DNA from: an uncultured Oscillospiraceae bacterium
GTDB taxonomy: Bacteria > Bacillota > Clostridia > Oscillospirales > Oscillospiraceae
DNA: 6,280 nucleotides
Reading direction: 5' to 3'
Assembly: GCA_934565425.1 (NCBI GenBank)
Contig: CAKTHW010000088.1
Coordinates: 1 to 6,280 of the forward strand
A program made the position numbers and the translations under genes. Of the stretch, positions 1-5,191 are shown in pieces. Under the pieces are notes generated by a model. It was not told where the DNA came from. It saw only the letters and a program-made list of their open reading frames with translations, and ran no database searches. How positions within the stretch are numbered: the stretch's first letter is position 1; each line of letters begins with the position of its first letter.

Positions 1-1046
1 GCCAGGTAGCCGCCCCGGGGCAGCACCATCATGGCTTTCAGGTTGATCTCCTTATAGCCCCGGATAGCGTCCCGGACGGTCTTGCGGCTTTTGGTGAAGG
101 CGGGCGGGTCCAGGATGATGAAGTCGTAGGGGGTGTGCTTCTGCTGGGCCAGGTCGGTGAGCAATTGGAAGACGTCGGCGGTGATGAAGTCCATCCGGTC
201 GGACAGGCCGTTGACCTGTGCATTATAGGTGGCCATCTCAATGGCCGAGGCGGACACGTCCACGCAGGTCACGTGTTTGGCGCCGCCCAAGGCGGCGTTC
301 AGGCCGAAGGAACCGGTATGGGTGAAGCAATCCAGGACATACTTATCTTGTGCCAACCGTTTCACCGCCTGACGGTTGTATTTCTGATCCAGGAAGAAGC
401 CGGTCTTCTGGCCGTTTTCCACATCCACCCCGTAGCGGACGCCGTTTTCGGTAATCTCCGTGACTGTCTCCGTGGGAGTGGGCAGATCGGGCAGCGGGTG
501 CCAGCCCTTCATCTGCTCCATCCCCTCCAGTTCCCGGATGGCCACGTCGTCCCGCTGGTAGATGCCGGTGATGTGCTCGCCCAAGCGGGTCAGCTCGTCG
601 TAGAGCGCCTGGAACACGATATCTTTCACCTGCTCCATGCCCAGGGACAGCACCTGTGCCACCAAGATAGAGCCGTAGCGGTCCACCGTCAGGCCGGGCA
701 TCTGGTCTGCCTCCCCGTGGATGAGGCGGCAGCACTGGAAGTCCGGGCCGGGCATGACGGTCCTGCGGTAGGCGATGGCGTAGGCCACTCTGCGGCGCCA
801 GAAGGCGGCGTCGAAGCGGTCGTTGGCATTGCGGGAGAGCAGGCGGACGGTGATCTTGGAGCGGTCGTTATAGAAGCCGGTGCCCATGTAGGCGGAACCG
901 GCAAAGACGTCCACCAGGCCGCCGTTCTCCGGCGTCCCCGTCTGACCCGTCAGCTCTGCCCCGTACACCCACGGGTGGCCGTTCTTGATGGCTCGTTCCC
1001 CTTTCGCGGTGATCTGTACCGCCGGATAGCTGCGCTGCTGTTTCAT
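1..1046 (-). CDS. rlmI: RlmI-like class I SAM-dependent 23S rRNA (cytosine-C5) methyltransferase, 3'-truncated by window edge
   Basis: The minus strand translates without a stop from ATG at 1046 to the edge: 348 whole codons, so roughly 45-50 residues of a family of about 390-400 are missing. Visible are an N-terminal PUA-like domain (residues about 8-85, with GHPWVY at 23-28), the family signature HGEADQMPGLTVDRYG (110-125), ENGQKTGFFLDQ (210-221), the SAM-binding motif I in DCFTHTGSFGLNAA (239-252), the ribose-binding acidic strand CVDVS (261-265) and motif IV DPPAFTKS (313-320). In this family the likely catalytic Cys (an SCS-type motif) lies after GGYL, just past the edge, so it cannot be checked. 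A purine-rich AGAGGA sits 7 bases before the ATG. The enzyme probably methylates a cytosine of 23S rRNA in the cytoplasm; E. coli RlmI modifies C1962, but the exact target here is inferred. It is transcribed divergently from murC. Confidence 0.92.
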   Translation of the reverse strand, partial: MKQQRSYPAVQITAKGERAIKNGHPWVYGAELTGQTGTPENGGLVDVFAGSAYMGTGFYNDRSKITVRLLSRNANDRFDAAFWRRRVAYAIAYRRTVMPGPDFQCCRLIHGEADQMPGLTVDRYGSILVAQVLSLGMEQVKDIVFQALYDELTRLGEHITGIYQRDDVAIRELEGMEQMKGWHPLPDLPTPTETVTEITENGVRYGVDVENGQKTGFFLDQKYNRQAVKRLAQDKYVLDCFTHTGSFGLNAALGGAKHVTCVDVSASAIEMATYNAQVNGLSDRMDFITADVFQLLTDLAQQKHTPYDFIILDPPAFTKSRKTVRDAIRGYKEINLKAMMVLPRGGYL

Positions 1047-1087
1047 CCTGTCATCCTCTTCTTTCCTGTGTCGTTTTCTGAACTGAC

Positions 1088-1116
1088 ATCATACCATACC
1101 TTACACAAAGGAACAA
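1088..1116 (-). promoter_or_regulatory. Predicted promoter of the RlmI-like methyltransferase gene
   Basis: Read on the minus strand, TTGTTC (1116-1111) and TATGAT (1093-1088) are separated by exactly 17 bases. The -10 matches the sigma-A consensus at 5 of 6 positions and the -35 at 3 of 6. The start of transcription would fall near 1081, leaving a leader of about 35 nt before the ATG. It is inferred from sequence only. Confidence 0.55.
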
Positions 1117-1164
1117 GTCTGGGGACGACAAATGTCTTTCTTTCTACTTTTCACACATTGTTTC

Positions 1165-1193
1165 TTGCTATTTTGCCCGTCCCGTACTATAAT
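1165..1193 (+). promoter_or_regulatory. Predicted murC promoter
   Basis: TTGCTA (1165-1170) and a perfect TATAAT (1188-1193) are separated by 17 bases. Transcription would start near 1200, giving a leader of about 45 nt. The -10 lies downstream of the upstream in-frame ATG at 1132, which therefore would not be transcribed from here; this supports the ATG at 1246 as the true murC start. Confidence 0.75.
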
Positions 1194-1232
1194 ACTTAAA
1201 TCGTGTCTTGGTTTTAACACCATTTCTACTAC

Positions 1233-1238
1233 AGGAGG
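1233..1238 (+). promoter_or_regulatory. murC ribosome binding site that decides the start
   Basis: A perfect AGGAGG lies 7 bases before the ATG at 1246. The frame is open 38 codons further upstream, to an ATG at 1132, but that ATG has no comparable site and precedes the promoter. Confidence 0.9.
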
Positions 1239-1245
1239 TCCCTTC

Positions 1246-2625
1246 ATGACCGTTACTGATCTTAAAAAATTGCTCACCGCCGGTCGTCACGCTCATCTCA
1301 TCGGAATCGGCGGCGTTTCTATGTTCCCCCTAGCGGAATTATTAAAGGGCCGCGGCCTGGTCATCACCGGCTCCGACGCCCACAAGAACCCCAACGTAGA
1401 GCACCTGCTGGAACAGGGGTTCCACGTGACCATCGGCCACTTCCCGGAAAACGTCCAGGGTGCTGATCTGGTCATCCGCACCGCCGCCGTTCACGATGAC
1501 AACCCGGAGATCCAGGCTGCCCACGCTGCCGGCATCCCGGTCTTTGAACGGGCACAGGCTTGGGGTGCCATCATGATGGACTATCGCAACGCCATCTGCA
1601 TCTCCGGCACCCACGGCAAGACCACCACCACCTCCATGTGCACCTACATCGCCATGGCCGCTCACACCGACCCCACCATCATGATCGGCGGCAATCTGCC
1701 TCTGCTGGGCGCCGGTTATCGGGTCGGGCACGGGGACACCATCATCCTGGAGTCCTGCGAGTACTGCAACTCCTTCCTCTCCTTCCGACCCACCATCGCG
1801 GTCATTTTGGACATCGAGGAAGACCATCTGGACTTCTTCAAGGACCTGGCGGACATCGAGCACTCCTTCCGCACCTTCGCCAACCTGGTGCCGGAGAATG
1901 GCGTCATCATCGCCAACGCCGACGACCGGAACACCATGGACACCTTGGACGGCGTGGATCGTCCCTTCACCACCTTCGGTCTGGGCAGCTACGCCGACGT
2001 GTACTGCGACAATCTCCAGTGGAACACCGGTCTGCCCACCTTCGATCTGTATCAGGGCGAGGAGAAGAAGTGCACCATCACCTTGCAGACCCCCGGTCTC
2101 CACAACGTGAAGAACGCGCTGGCTGCGGCCGCGGCCGCCCTCTATATGGGGGTGGCGCCGGAGTTCATCGCCCAGGGCTTGTCCGCTTACCGTGGAGCGG
2201 AGCGGCGGTTTGAGTACAAGGGTGAGATCAACGGGGCGAAGGTCTACGACGACTACGCTCATCACCCCGGCGAGATCCACGTGCTGCTCCAGATGGCTAA
2301 GAGCCTGGGCTACAAGCGGGTCATCTGCGCCTTCCAGCCCCACACCTACAGCCGCACCATCGCCCTGTTTGACGAATTCGTTCAGGAGCTGAAGGCGGCG
2401 GATCTGGTGCTGCTGGCGGAGATCTATCCGGCGCGAGAGGTCAATACCACTGGCATTTCCTCCAAAGATTTGGCAGCGAAAATTCCCGGTGCGGAATTTT
2501 ATCCCACTTTGGGTGAGCTGGAGACCCGTCTGCGTCAGCTGGCACAGCCTGGCGACCTGATCTTGACCGTCGGGGCCGGCGAACTGAACCTGGTGGCGGA
2601 TGCGCTGACCCAGGAGAGCCATTAA
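1246..2625 (+). CDS. murC: UDP-N-acetylmuramate--L-alanine ligase (MurC)
   Basis: MurC is the cytoplasmic ATP-dependent ligase that adds L-alanine to UDP-N-acetylmuramate, the first amino-acid step of the peptidoglycan stem peptide. The product is 459 aa, the usual length. The N-terminal UDP-binding Rossmann domain shows HLIGIGG (17-23); the central ATPase domain has the P-loop GTHGKTTTTS (121-130), then ILESCEYCNSFLSF (167-180), DIEEDHLDFF (189-198), and HNVKNALAA (286-294); the C-terminal domain has GAERRFEYKG (317-326), YDDYAHHPGEI (334-344), FQPHTYSRT (363-371) and TVGAGE (441-446). The ESCEYCNSFL form, in place of the proteobacterial EADESD, is as I remember it the usual form in Clostridia. 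The gene appears to be a single-gene unit: it has its own promoter and is followed by a strong terminator. It uses GCG and GCC alanine codons freely, unlike the butyrate genes downstream. Confidence 0.97.
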   Translation: MTVTDLKKLLTAGRHAHLIGIGGVSMFPLAELLKGRGLVITGSDAHKNPNVEHLLEQGFHVTIGHFPENVQGADLVIRTAAVHDDNPEIQAAHAAGIPVFERAQAWGAIMMDYRNAICISGTHGKTTTTSMCTYIAMAAHTDPTIMIGGNLPLLGAGYRVGHGDTIILESCEYCNSFLSFRPTIAVILDIEEDHLDFFKDLADIEHSFRTFANLVPENGVIIANADDRNTMDTLDGVDRPFTTFGLGSYADVYCDNLQWNTGLPTFDLYQGEEKKCTITLQTPGLHNVKNALAAAAAALYMGVAPEFIAQGLSAYRGAERRFEYKGEINGAKVYDDYAHHPGEIHVLLQMAKSLGYKRVICAFQPHTYSRTIALFDEFVQELKAADLVLLAEIYPAREVNTTGISSKDLAAKIPGAEFYPTLGELETRLRQLAQPGDLILTVGAGELNLVADALTQESH

Positions 2626-2646
2626 AGTCTACTTTTTTGAGCATCT

Positions 2647-2670
2647 GCGACGTGGGTAAAAACCCGTCGC
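2647..2670 (+). other. Hairpin in the murC 3' region
   Basis: GCGAC (2647-2651) pairs with GTCGC (2666-2670) and GGGT (2654-2657) with ACCC (2662-2665), around an AAAA loop with a 2-base bulge. No T-tract follows, so it is not an intrinsic terminator by itself. It lies 21 bases after the murC stop and could protect the mRNA 3' end. Confidence 0.5.
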
Positions 2671-2688
2671 GCACCTCACTTTATCCGT

Positions 2689-2719
2689 ACGCTTTTCGTA
2701 AAGTTTTTGTAAAAAGCGT
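2689..2719 (+). other. A+T-rich stem-loop before the murC terminator
   Basis: ACGCTTTT (2689-2696) is perfectly complementary to AAAAGCGT (2712-2719) across a 15-base spacer, followed by GTTTT. The stem is A+T-rich and the T run is short, so termination here would be weak. It directly precedes the stronger terminator at 2725. Confidence 0.4.
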
Positions 2720-2724
2720 GTTTT

Positions 2725-2759
2725 GGTGGGAAACCCAACGCAGTTTCCCACCATTTTTT
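2725..2759 (+). terminator. Intrinsic terminator after murC
   Basis: A perfect 10-bp stem, GGTGGGAAAC (2725-2734) with GTTTCCCACC (2743-2752), encloses an 8-base loop and is followed by A and six T (2754-2759). It lies 100 bases after the murC stop and should end plus-strand transcription before the butyrate genes. There is no A-tract on its left side, so it should not work for the minus strand. Confidence 0.88.
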
Positions 2760-2824
2760 CTAGTTTGACGAGGGGAAATTGGGCAGAATCCACCAATAGA
2801 AAGGGTGCTTTCTTCCGGATATTT

Positions 2825-2868
2825 GGTGGGAATCGGGCATTTTTCCGGTGGAAATCGGCACTTTCACC
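2825..2868. repeat. Imperfect 22-bp tandem repeat, two copies
   Basis: The copies at 2825-2846 and 2847-2868 both begin GGTGG, carry an AATCGG core and end in CC, and agree at 16 of 22 positions without gaps. The second copy can also fold on itself (GGTGGAAA against TTTCACC). No function is apparent. Confidence 0.45.
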
Positions 2869-2997
2869 ATAATCCCAACGTCCCAAAACGTTTTTACCAG
2901 TCCGTTCCCACCCTTCCCCTGCCGCATCCTGGCACATCGGCTTGAATTGTCCAGTTTTTTCAGCGTGCGCCCAAAGCCCTCCTGGATTTCCTATGGC

Positions 2998-3073
2998 TTT
3001 TTTGTACAAATGAGCTGAATCCCCCAAAGATTTTTGTGCAAAAATTTGATTTCCCCGCTTTTGTGCAATTTGA
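2998..3073. repeat. Three TTTTGTRCAA-type repeats upstream of the crt promoter
   Basis: Copies are at 2998-3013 (TTTTTTGTACAAATGA), 3031-3050 (TTTTTGTGCAAAAATTTGAT) and 3059-3073 (TTTTGTGCAATTTGA). The core is partly palindromic. A degenerate fourth copy, CTTTGTCAAA, lies at 3092-3101. The centres are about 27-33 bases apart. They may be operator-like sites or simply A/T-rich drift. Confidence 0.4.
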
Positions 3074-3129
3074 CCATAACTGAGCAAAAAACTTTGTCAA
3101 ACCTTTATCAATCTTTTTTCGTTTCCCTA

Positions 3130-3158
3130 TTGCAACCTGACGAAAAAGCAGGTATACT
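3130..3158 (+). promoter_or_regulatory. Predicted promoter of the crt-hbd-bcd cluster
   Basis: TTGCAA (3130-3135) and TATACT (3153-3158) are separated by 17 bases, matching the sigma-A consensus at 4 of 6 and 5 of 6 positions. T-rich sequence lies immediately upstream. Transcription would start near 3165, leaving a leader of about 160 nt before crt. Confidence 0.72.
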
Positions 3159-3172
3159 AGATACAGTAGCAA

Positions 3173-3190
3173 TGGTTAAAAAGATAACAA
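3173..3190. promoter_or_regulatory. Candidate Rex (NADH/NAD+ sensor) operator
   Basis: The sequence TGGTTAA-AAAG-ATAACAA matches the established Rex consensus TTGTTAA-N4-TTAACAA at 6 of 7 positions in each half-site. It lies about 8 to 26 bases after the predicted transcription start, a position where a bound repressor would block initiation or early elongation. Rex is known to control crt-bcd operons in clostridia, so the location fits. Binding is inferred, and no rex gene is in the window. Confidence 0.68.
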
Positions 3191-3267
3191 TGTTGAATGA
3201 CTCGTCTCGATCCTCGTGACCCTGCGTCTTATTCACTTGTATTTCTTTCAACCACATTGCAGTACCG

Positions 3268-3286
3268 GCTGAACTTTCGCTTCAGC
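3268..3286 (+). other. Leader hairpin upstream of crt
   Basis: GCTGAA (3268-3273) pairs with TTCAGC (3281-3286) around a 7-base loop, 25 bases before the crt AGGAGG. Only TCTTT follows, so it is a weak attenuator at best; it may tune mRNA stability. Confidence 0.35.
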
Positions 3287-3326
3287 TCTTTACCATTCAT
3301 TCAAATTCTGTAGGAGGGATTTCGTA

Positions 3327-4112
3327 ATGGCATTTGCAATTCTGGAAACCAAGGGCGCTATCGCTGTCTTGACCGTCAACAATCCTAAGGCTCTGAACGC
3401 TCTGAGCCCCGCTGTGCTGCAGGACATCGACGCTGCCATCGACAGCATCGACCTGGACACCGTTCGCTGCCTCATCATCACCGGCGCTGGCGACAAGAGC
3501 TTCGTGGCAGGCGCTGACATCTCCGCTATGGTACATATGAGCAAGGCTGACGCCTGCGCATACAGCAAGATGGGCAACGACCTGTTCCTGAAGATCGAGC
3601 ATCTCCCCATCCCCGTCATCGCTGCCATCAACGGCTTCGCTCTGGGCGGCGGCTGCGAACTGTCCATGAGCTGCGACATCCGCATCTGCTCCGAAAATGC
3701 TATGTTCGGTCAGCCTGAAGTCCAGCTGGGCATCACCCCCGGTTACGGCGGCACTCAGCGTATGGCTCGCCTGGTTGGCGCTGGCATCGCTAAGGAACTG
3801 ATCTACACCGCTAAGAACCTGAGCGCTCAGGATGCTTATCGCATCGGCCTGGTCAACGCTGTGTATCCCCAGGAAGAGCTGATGGCTGCTGCTGAAAAGC
3901 TGGCTGGCAAGATCGCCAAAAACGCTCCCATCGCTGTCCGCCTGTCCAAGAAGATGATCAACGACGGTCTGGCAATGCCCATCGCTGACGCTGTGGCCAT
4001 GGAATCCAACCTGTTCGGTGACAGCTTCGAGACCCATGACCAGGTGGAAGGCATGTCCTGCTTCCTGAGCAAGGAAAAGCCCAAGCCCAAGGCAGTCTTC
4101 ACCAACAACTAA
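3327..4112 (+). CDS. crt: Crotonase: 3-hydroxybutyryl-CoA dehydratase (enoyl-CoA hydratase family)
   Basis: Crt dehydrates (S)-3-hydroxybutyryl-CoA to crotonyl-CoA in the cytoplasmic butyrate pathway. The 261-aa product has the normal crotonase length and fold signatures: NNPKALNAL (18-26), the CoA/oxyanion segment SFVAGADISAM (58-68), INGFALGGGCELSMSCD (101-117) with catalytic Glu111, and FGQPEVQLGITPGYGGTQR (127-145) with the second catalytic Glu131. The C-terminal helical part (about 200-261) contains the usual AVRLSKKMIN segment. The start is fixed by AGGAGG at 3312-3317, 9 bases before the ATG. It is the first gene after a promoter and candidate Rex site, with hbd and bcd next in the same direction, which makes the short-chain dehydratase role much more likely than a fatty-acid oxidation role. 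Codon use is strongly biased towards GCT/GCC alanine, CTG, AAG and ATC, as in highly expressed genes. Confidence 0.95.
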   Translation: MAFAILETKGAIAVLTVNNPKALNALSPAVLQDIDAAIDSIDLDTVRCLIITGAGDKSFVAGADISAMVHMSKADACAYSKMGNDLFLKIEHLPIPVIAAINGFALGGGCELSMSCDIRICSENAMFGQPEVQLGITPGYGGTQRMARLVGAGIAKELIYTAKNLSAQDAYRIGLVNAVYPQEELMAAAEKLAGKIAKNAPIAVRLSKKMINDGLAMPIADAVAMESNLFGDSFETHDQVEGMSCFLSKEKPKPKAVFTNN

Positions 4113-4124
4113 TTGGTGTATCGC

Positions 4125-4145
4125 GGAGGGCACACCGTGCCCTCC
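4125..4145 (+). other. Strong G+C-rich hairpin in the crt-hbd gap
   Basis: GGAGGGCAC (4125-4133) and GTGCCCTCC (4137-4145) form a perfect 9-bp stem with an ACC loop, starting 12 bases after the crt stop. No T-tract follows, so full termination is unlikely; it may protect the crt mRNA 3' end or mark a processing point. The rest of the 160-bp gap is A+T-rich. I found no convincing promoter in it. Confidence 0.65.
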
Positions 4146-4272
4146 CTACTGAACTCGTAGAGATAAGATTCTGAATAGCGTGCTGATTTGAGAGTCTTTT
4201 TCTTAATATTATCTGTATTTACTCTTGAGATCATATCTTTTGGGTAGAAATTTATAACAGGAGGAACACAAA

Positions 4273-5106
4273 ATGAAAGTTGGCGTTATCGGCGCTGGTA
4301 CCATGGGTGCTGGCATCTGCGAAGTTTTCGCAAAGGCAGGCTGGGATGTCGCTATGACCGCTTCCAGCGCAGCTTCCGCTCAGAAGCATAAGGACAAGCT
4401 GGCCGCTGGCTATGCTAAGAGAGTCGCTAAGGGCAAGATGGCTCAGGAAAAGGCTGACGCTATCCTGGCTAAGATCGTCCCCGGTGCTAAGGAAGACGTT
4501 TGCGGCGATTGCGATCTGATCGTGGAATGCTCCAAGGAAGAAATGGGCATGAAGAAGTCCATCTTCACCGACCTGATGGGTATCGTTGGCCCCGACTGCA
4601 TGTTCGCTACCAACACTTCTTCCCTGTCCATCACTGAAATCGCAAATGGCCTGGATCGTCCGGTCATCGGCATGCACTTCTTCAACCCCGCTCCTGTCAT
4701 GAAGCTGGTCGAAGTCATCGCTGCTGAACAGACTCCTCAGGAAATGGTCGACAAGATCGTTGAGATTTCCAAGGAACTGGGCAAGACTCCCGTCGTCGTC
4801 AAGGAAGCCGCTGGTTTCGTCGTAAACCGTATCCTGGTTCCCCTGATCAACGAAGGCGCTTTCGTTCTGTCCGAAGGTCTGGCATCCGCTGAAGATATCG
4901 ACATCGCTATGCAGCTGGGCGCAAACCATCCCATGGGCCCCCTGCACCTGGCCGACCTGGTTGGTATCGACATCGCTCTGGCAGTTATGGACGTTCTGTA
5001 TGCAGAATTCGCAGACAGCAAGTATCGTCCCTGCCCCCTGCTGCGTAAGAAGGTCCGCGCTGGCAAGCTGGGCATCAAGACTGGCGAAGGCTTCTTCAAG
5101 TACTAA
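4273..5106 (+). CDS. hbd: 3-hydroxybutyryl-CoA dehydrogenase
   Basis: Hbd reduces acetoacetyl-CoA to (S)-3-hydroxybutyryl-CoA, supplying the substrate of Crt. The 277-aa product is close to the usual 280. The N-terminal Rossmann domain begins with VGVIGAGTMGAGI (3-15). It is followed by DCDLIVEC (79-86), NTSSLSI (114-120), GMHFFNPAPVMKLVEV (133-148) with catalytic His135 and Glu147, and GFVVNRIL (181-188) with substrate-binding Asn185. The C-terminal domain has ANHPMGPLHLADLVGID (217-233), DSKYRPCPLL (248-257) and ends in GEGFFKY. Odd: the end of beta-strand 2, which normally reads like RDI with an Asp that holds the NAD ribose, here reads TASS (29-32) with Ala30 in place of Asp, so the cofactor may be NADPH. 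AGGAGG at 4259-4264 lies 8 bases before the ATG. Spacing is 160 bp from crt and 85 bp to bcd. Confidence 0.95.
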   Translation: MKVGVIGAGTMGAGICEVFAKAGWDVAMTASSAASAQKHKDKLAAGYAKRVAKGKMAQEKADAILAKIVPGAKEDVCGDCDLIVECSKEEMGMKKSIFTDLMGIVGPDCMFATNTSSLSITEIANGLDRPVIGMHFFNPAPVMKLVEVIAAEQTPQEMVDKIVEISKELGKTPVVVKEAAGFVVNRILVPLINEGAFVLSEGLASAEDIDIAMQLGANHPMGPLHLADLVGIDIALAVMDVLYAEFADSKYRPCPLLRKKVRAGKLGIKTGEGFFKY

Positions 5107-5134
5107 TCACTCATTAACCTATCTATGTTCTATG

Positions 5135-5157
5135 CCGGGGGGGAGCCTCCCCCCCGG
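5135..5157 (+). other. Very strong G+C hairpin in the hbd-bcd gap
   Basis: CCGGGGGGGA (5135-5144) and TCCCCCCCGG (5148-5157) form a perfect 10-bp stem with a GCC loop, 29 bases after the hbd stop. The sequence after it (GTTAGTTC) has no T-tract. It resembles the crt-hbd hairpin in design, and may act as an mRNA stabiliser or a partial transcription block that sets lower bcd output. Confidence 0.7.
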
Positions 5158-5191
5158 GTTAGTTCAAATATAAAAGTAGGAGGATTCATAT

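Larger units (their letters stand above)
2760..3129. other. Long spacer between the murC terminator and the crt promoter; no confident gene
   Basis: These 370 bases hold no gene I can support. The plus strand is rich in pyrimidines and T-runs. GGTGG and CCACC blocks recur (2790, 2825, 2847, 2907), giving pairable segments such as CCACCAA (2790-2796) with TTGGTGG (2823-2829), enclosing a small perfect hairpin GAAAG-GGTG-CTTTC (2799-2812). The right part carries the TTTTGTGCAA-like repeats. Possible explanations are a decayed or dispersed intergenic repeat, a structured RNA, or an extended regulatory region; the sequence alone does not decide between them. Confidence 0.5.

Noticed and set aside
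135..1199. Long plus-strand open frame opposite the methyltransferase gene
   Set aside because: It is the shadow of a G+C-rich gene on the minus strand, which has clear RlmI-family motifs along its whole length.
1132..1245. 38-residue N-terminal extension of MurC from ATG 1132
   Set aside because: That ATG lies upstream of the TATAAT promoter at 1188-1193, lacks a ribosome site, and the extension is not MurC-like. The AGGAGG at 1233-1238 fixes the start at 1246.
1342..2622. 426-codon minus-strand open frame opposite murC
   Set aside because: It is an antisense shadow of murC: low-complexity, rich in Gly, Val and Asp, and without family motifs.
2998..3073. CRISPR-like array from the TTTTGTGCAA repeats
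   Set aside because: The repeats are short, variable and A/T-rich with uneven short spacing, and no cas gene is present.
2629..3087. Possible minus-strand gene of 152 codons
   Set aside because: It starts at TTG with no ribosome site, has no recognisable domain, overlaps the murC terminator and hairpins, and is better explained by a T-poor strand. It is kept as an observation, not a gene.
4188..4257. Possible internal promoter before hbd (TTGAGA at 4188 or 4225 with A/T-rich -10 candidates)
   Set aside because: No -10 hexamer falls at 16-18 bp from either TTGAGA; the best candidates need spacers of 13, 15 or 21-22 bp.
4243..4260. Second Rex-like site before hbd around ATAACAG
   Set aside because: Only one half-site is reasonable (5 of 7); the other half (GGTAGAA) does not match, and it would overlap the hbd ribosome site.
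5135..5157. Full intrinsic terminator between hbd and bcd
   Set aside because: The stem is very strong, but no T-tract follows, and bcd has no visible promoter of its own in the gap, so complete termination is unlikely.
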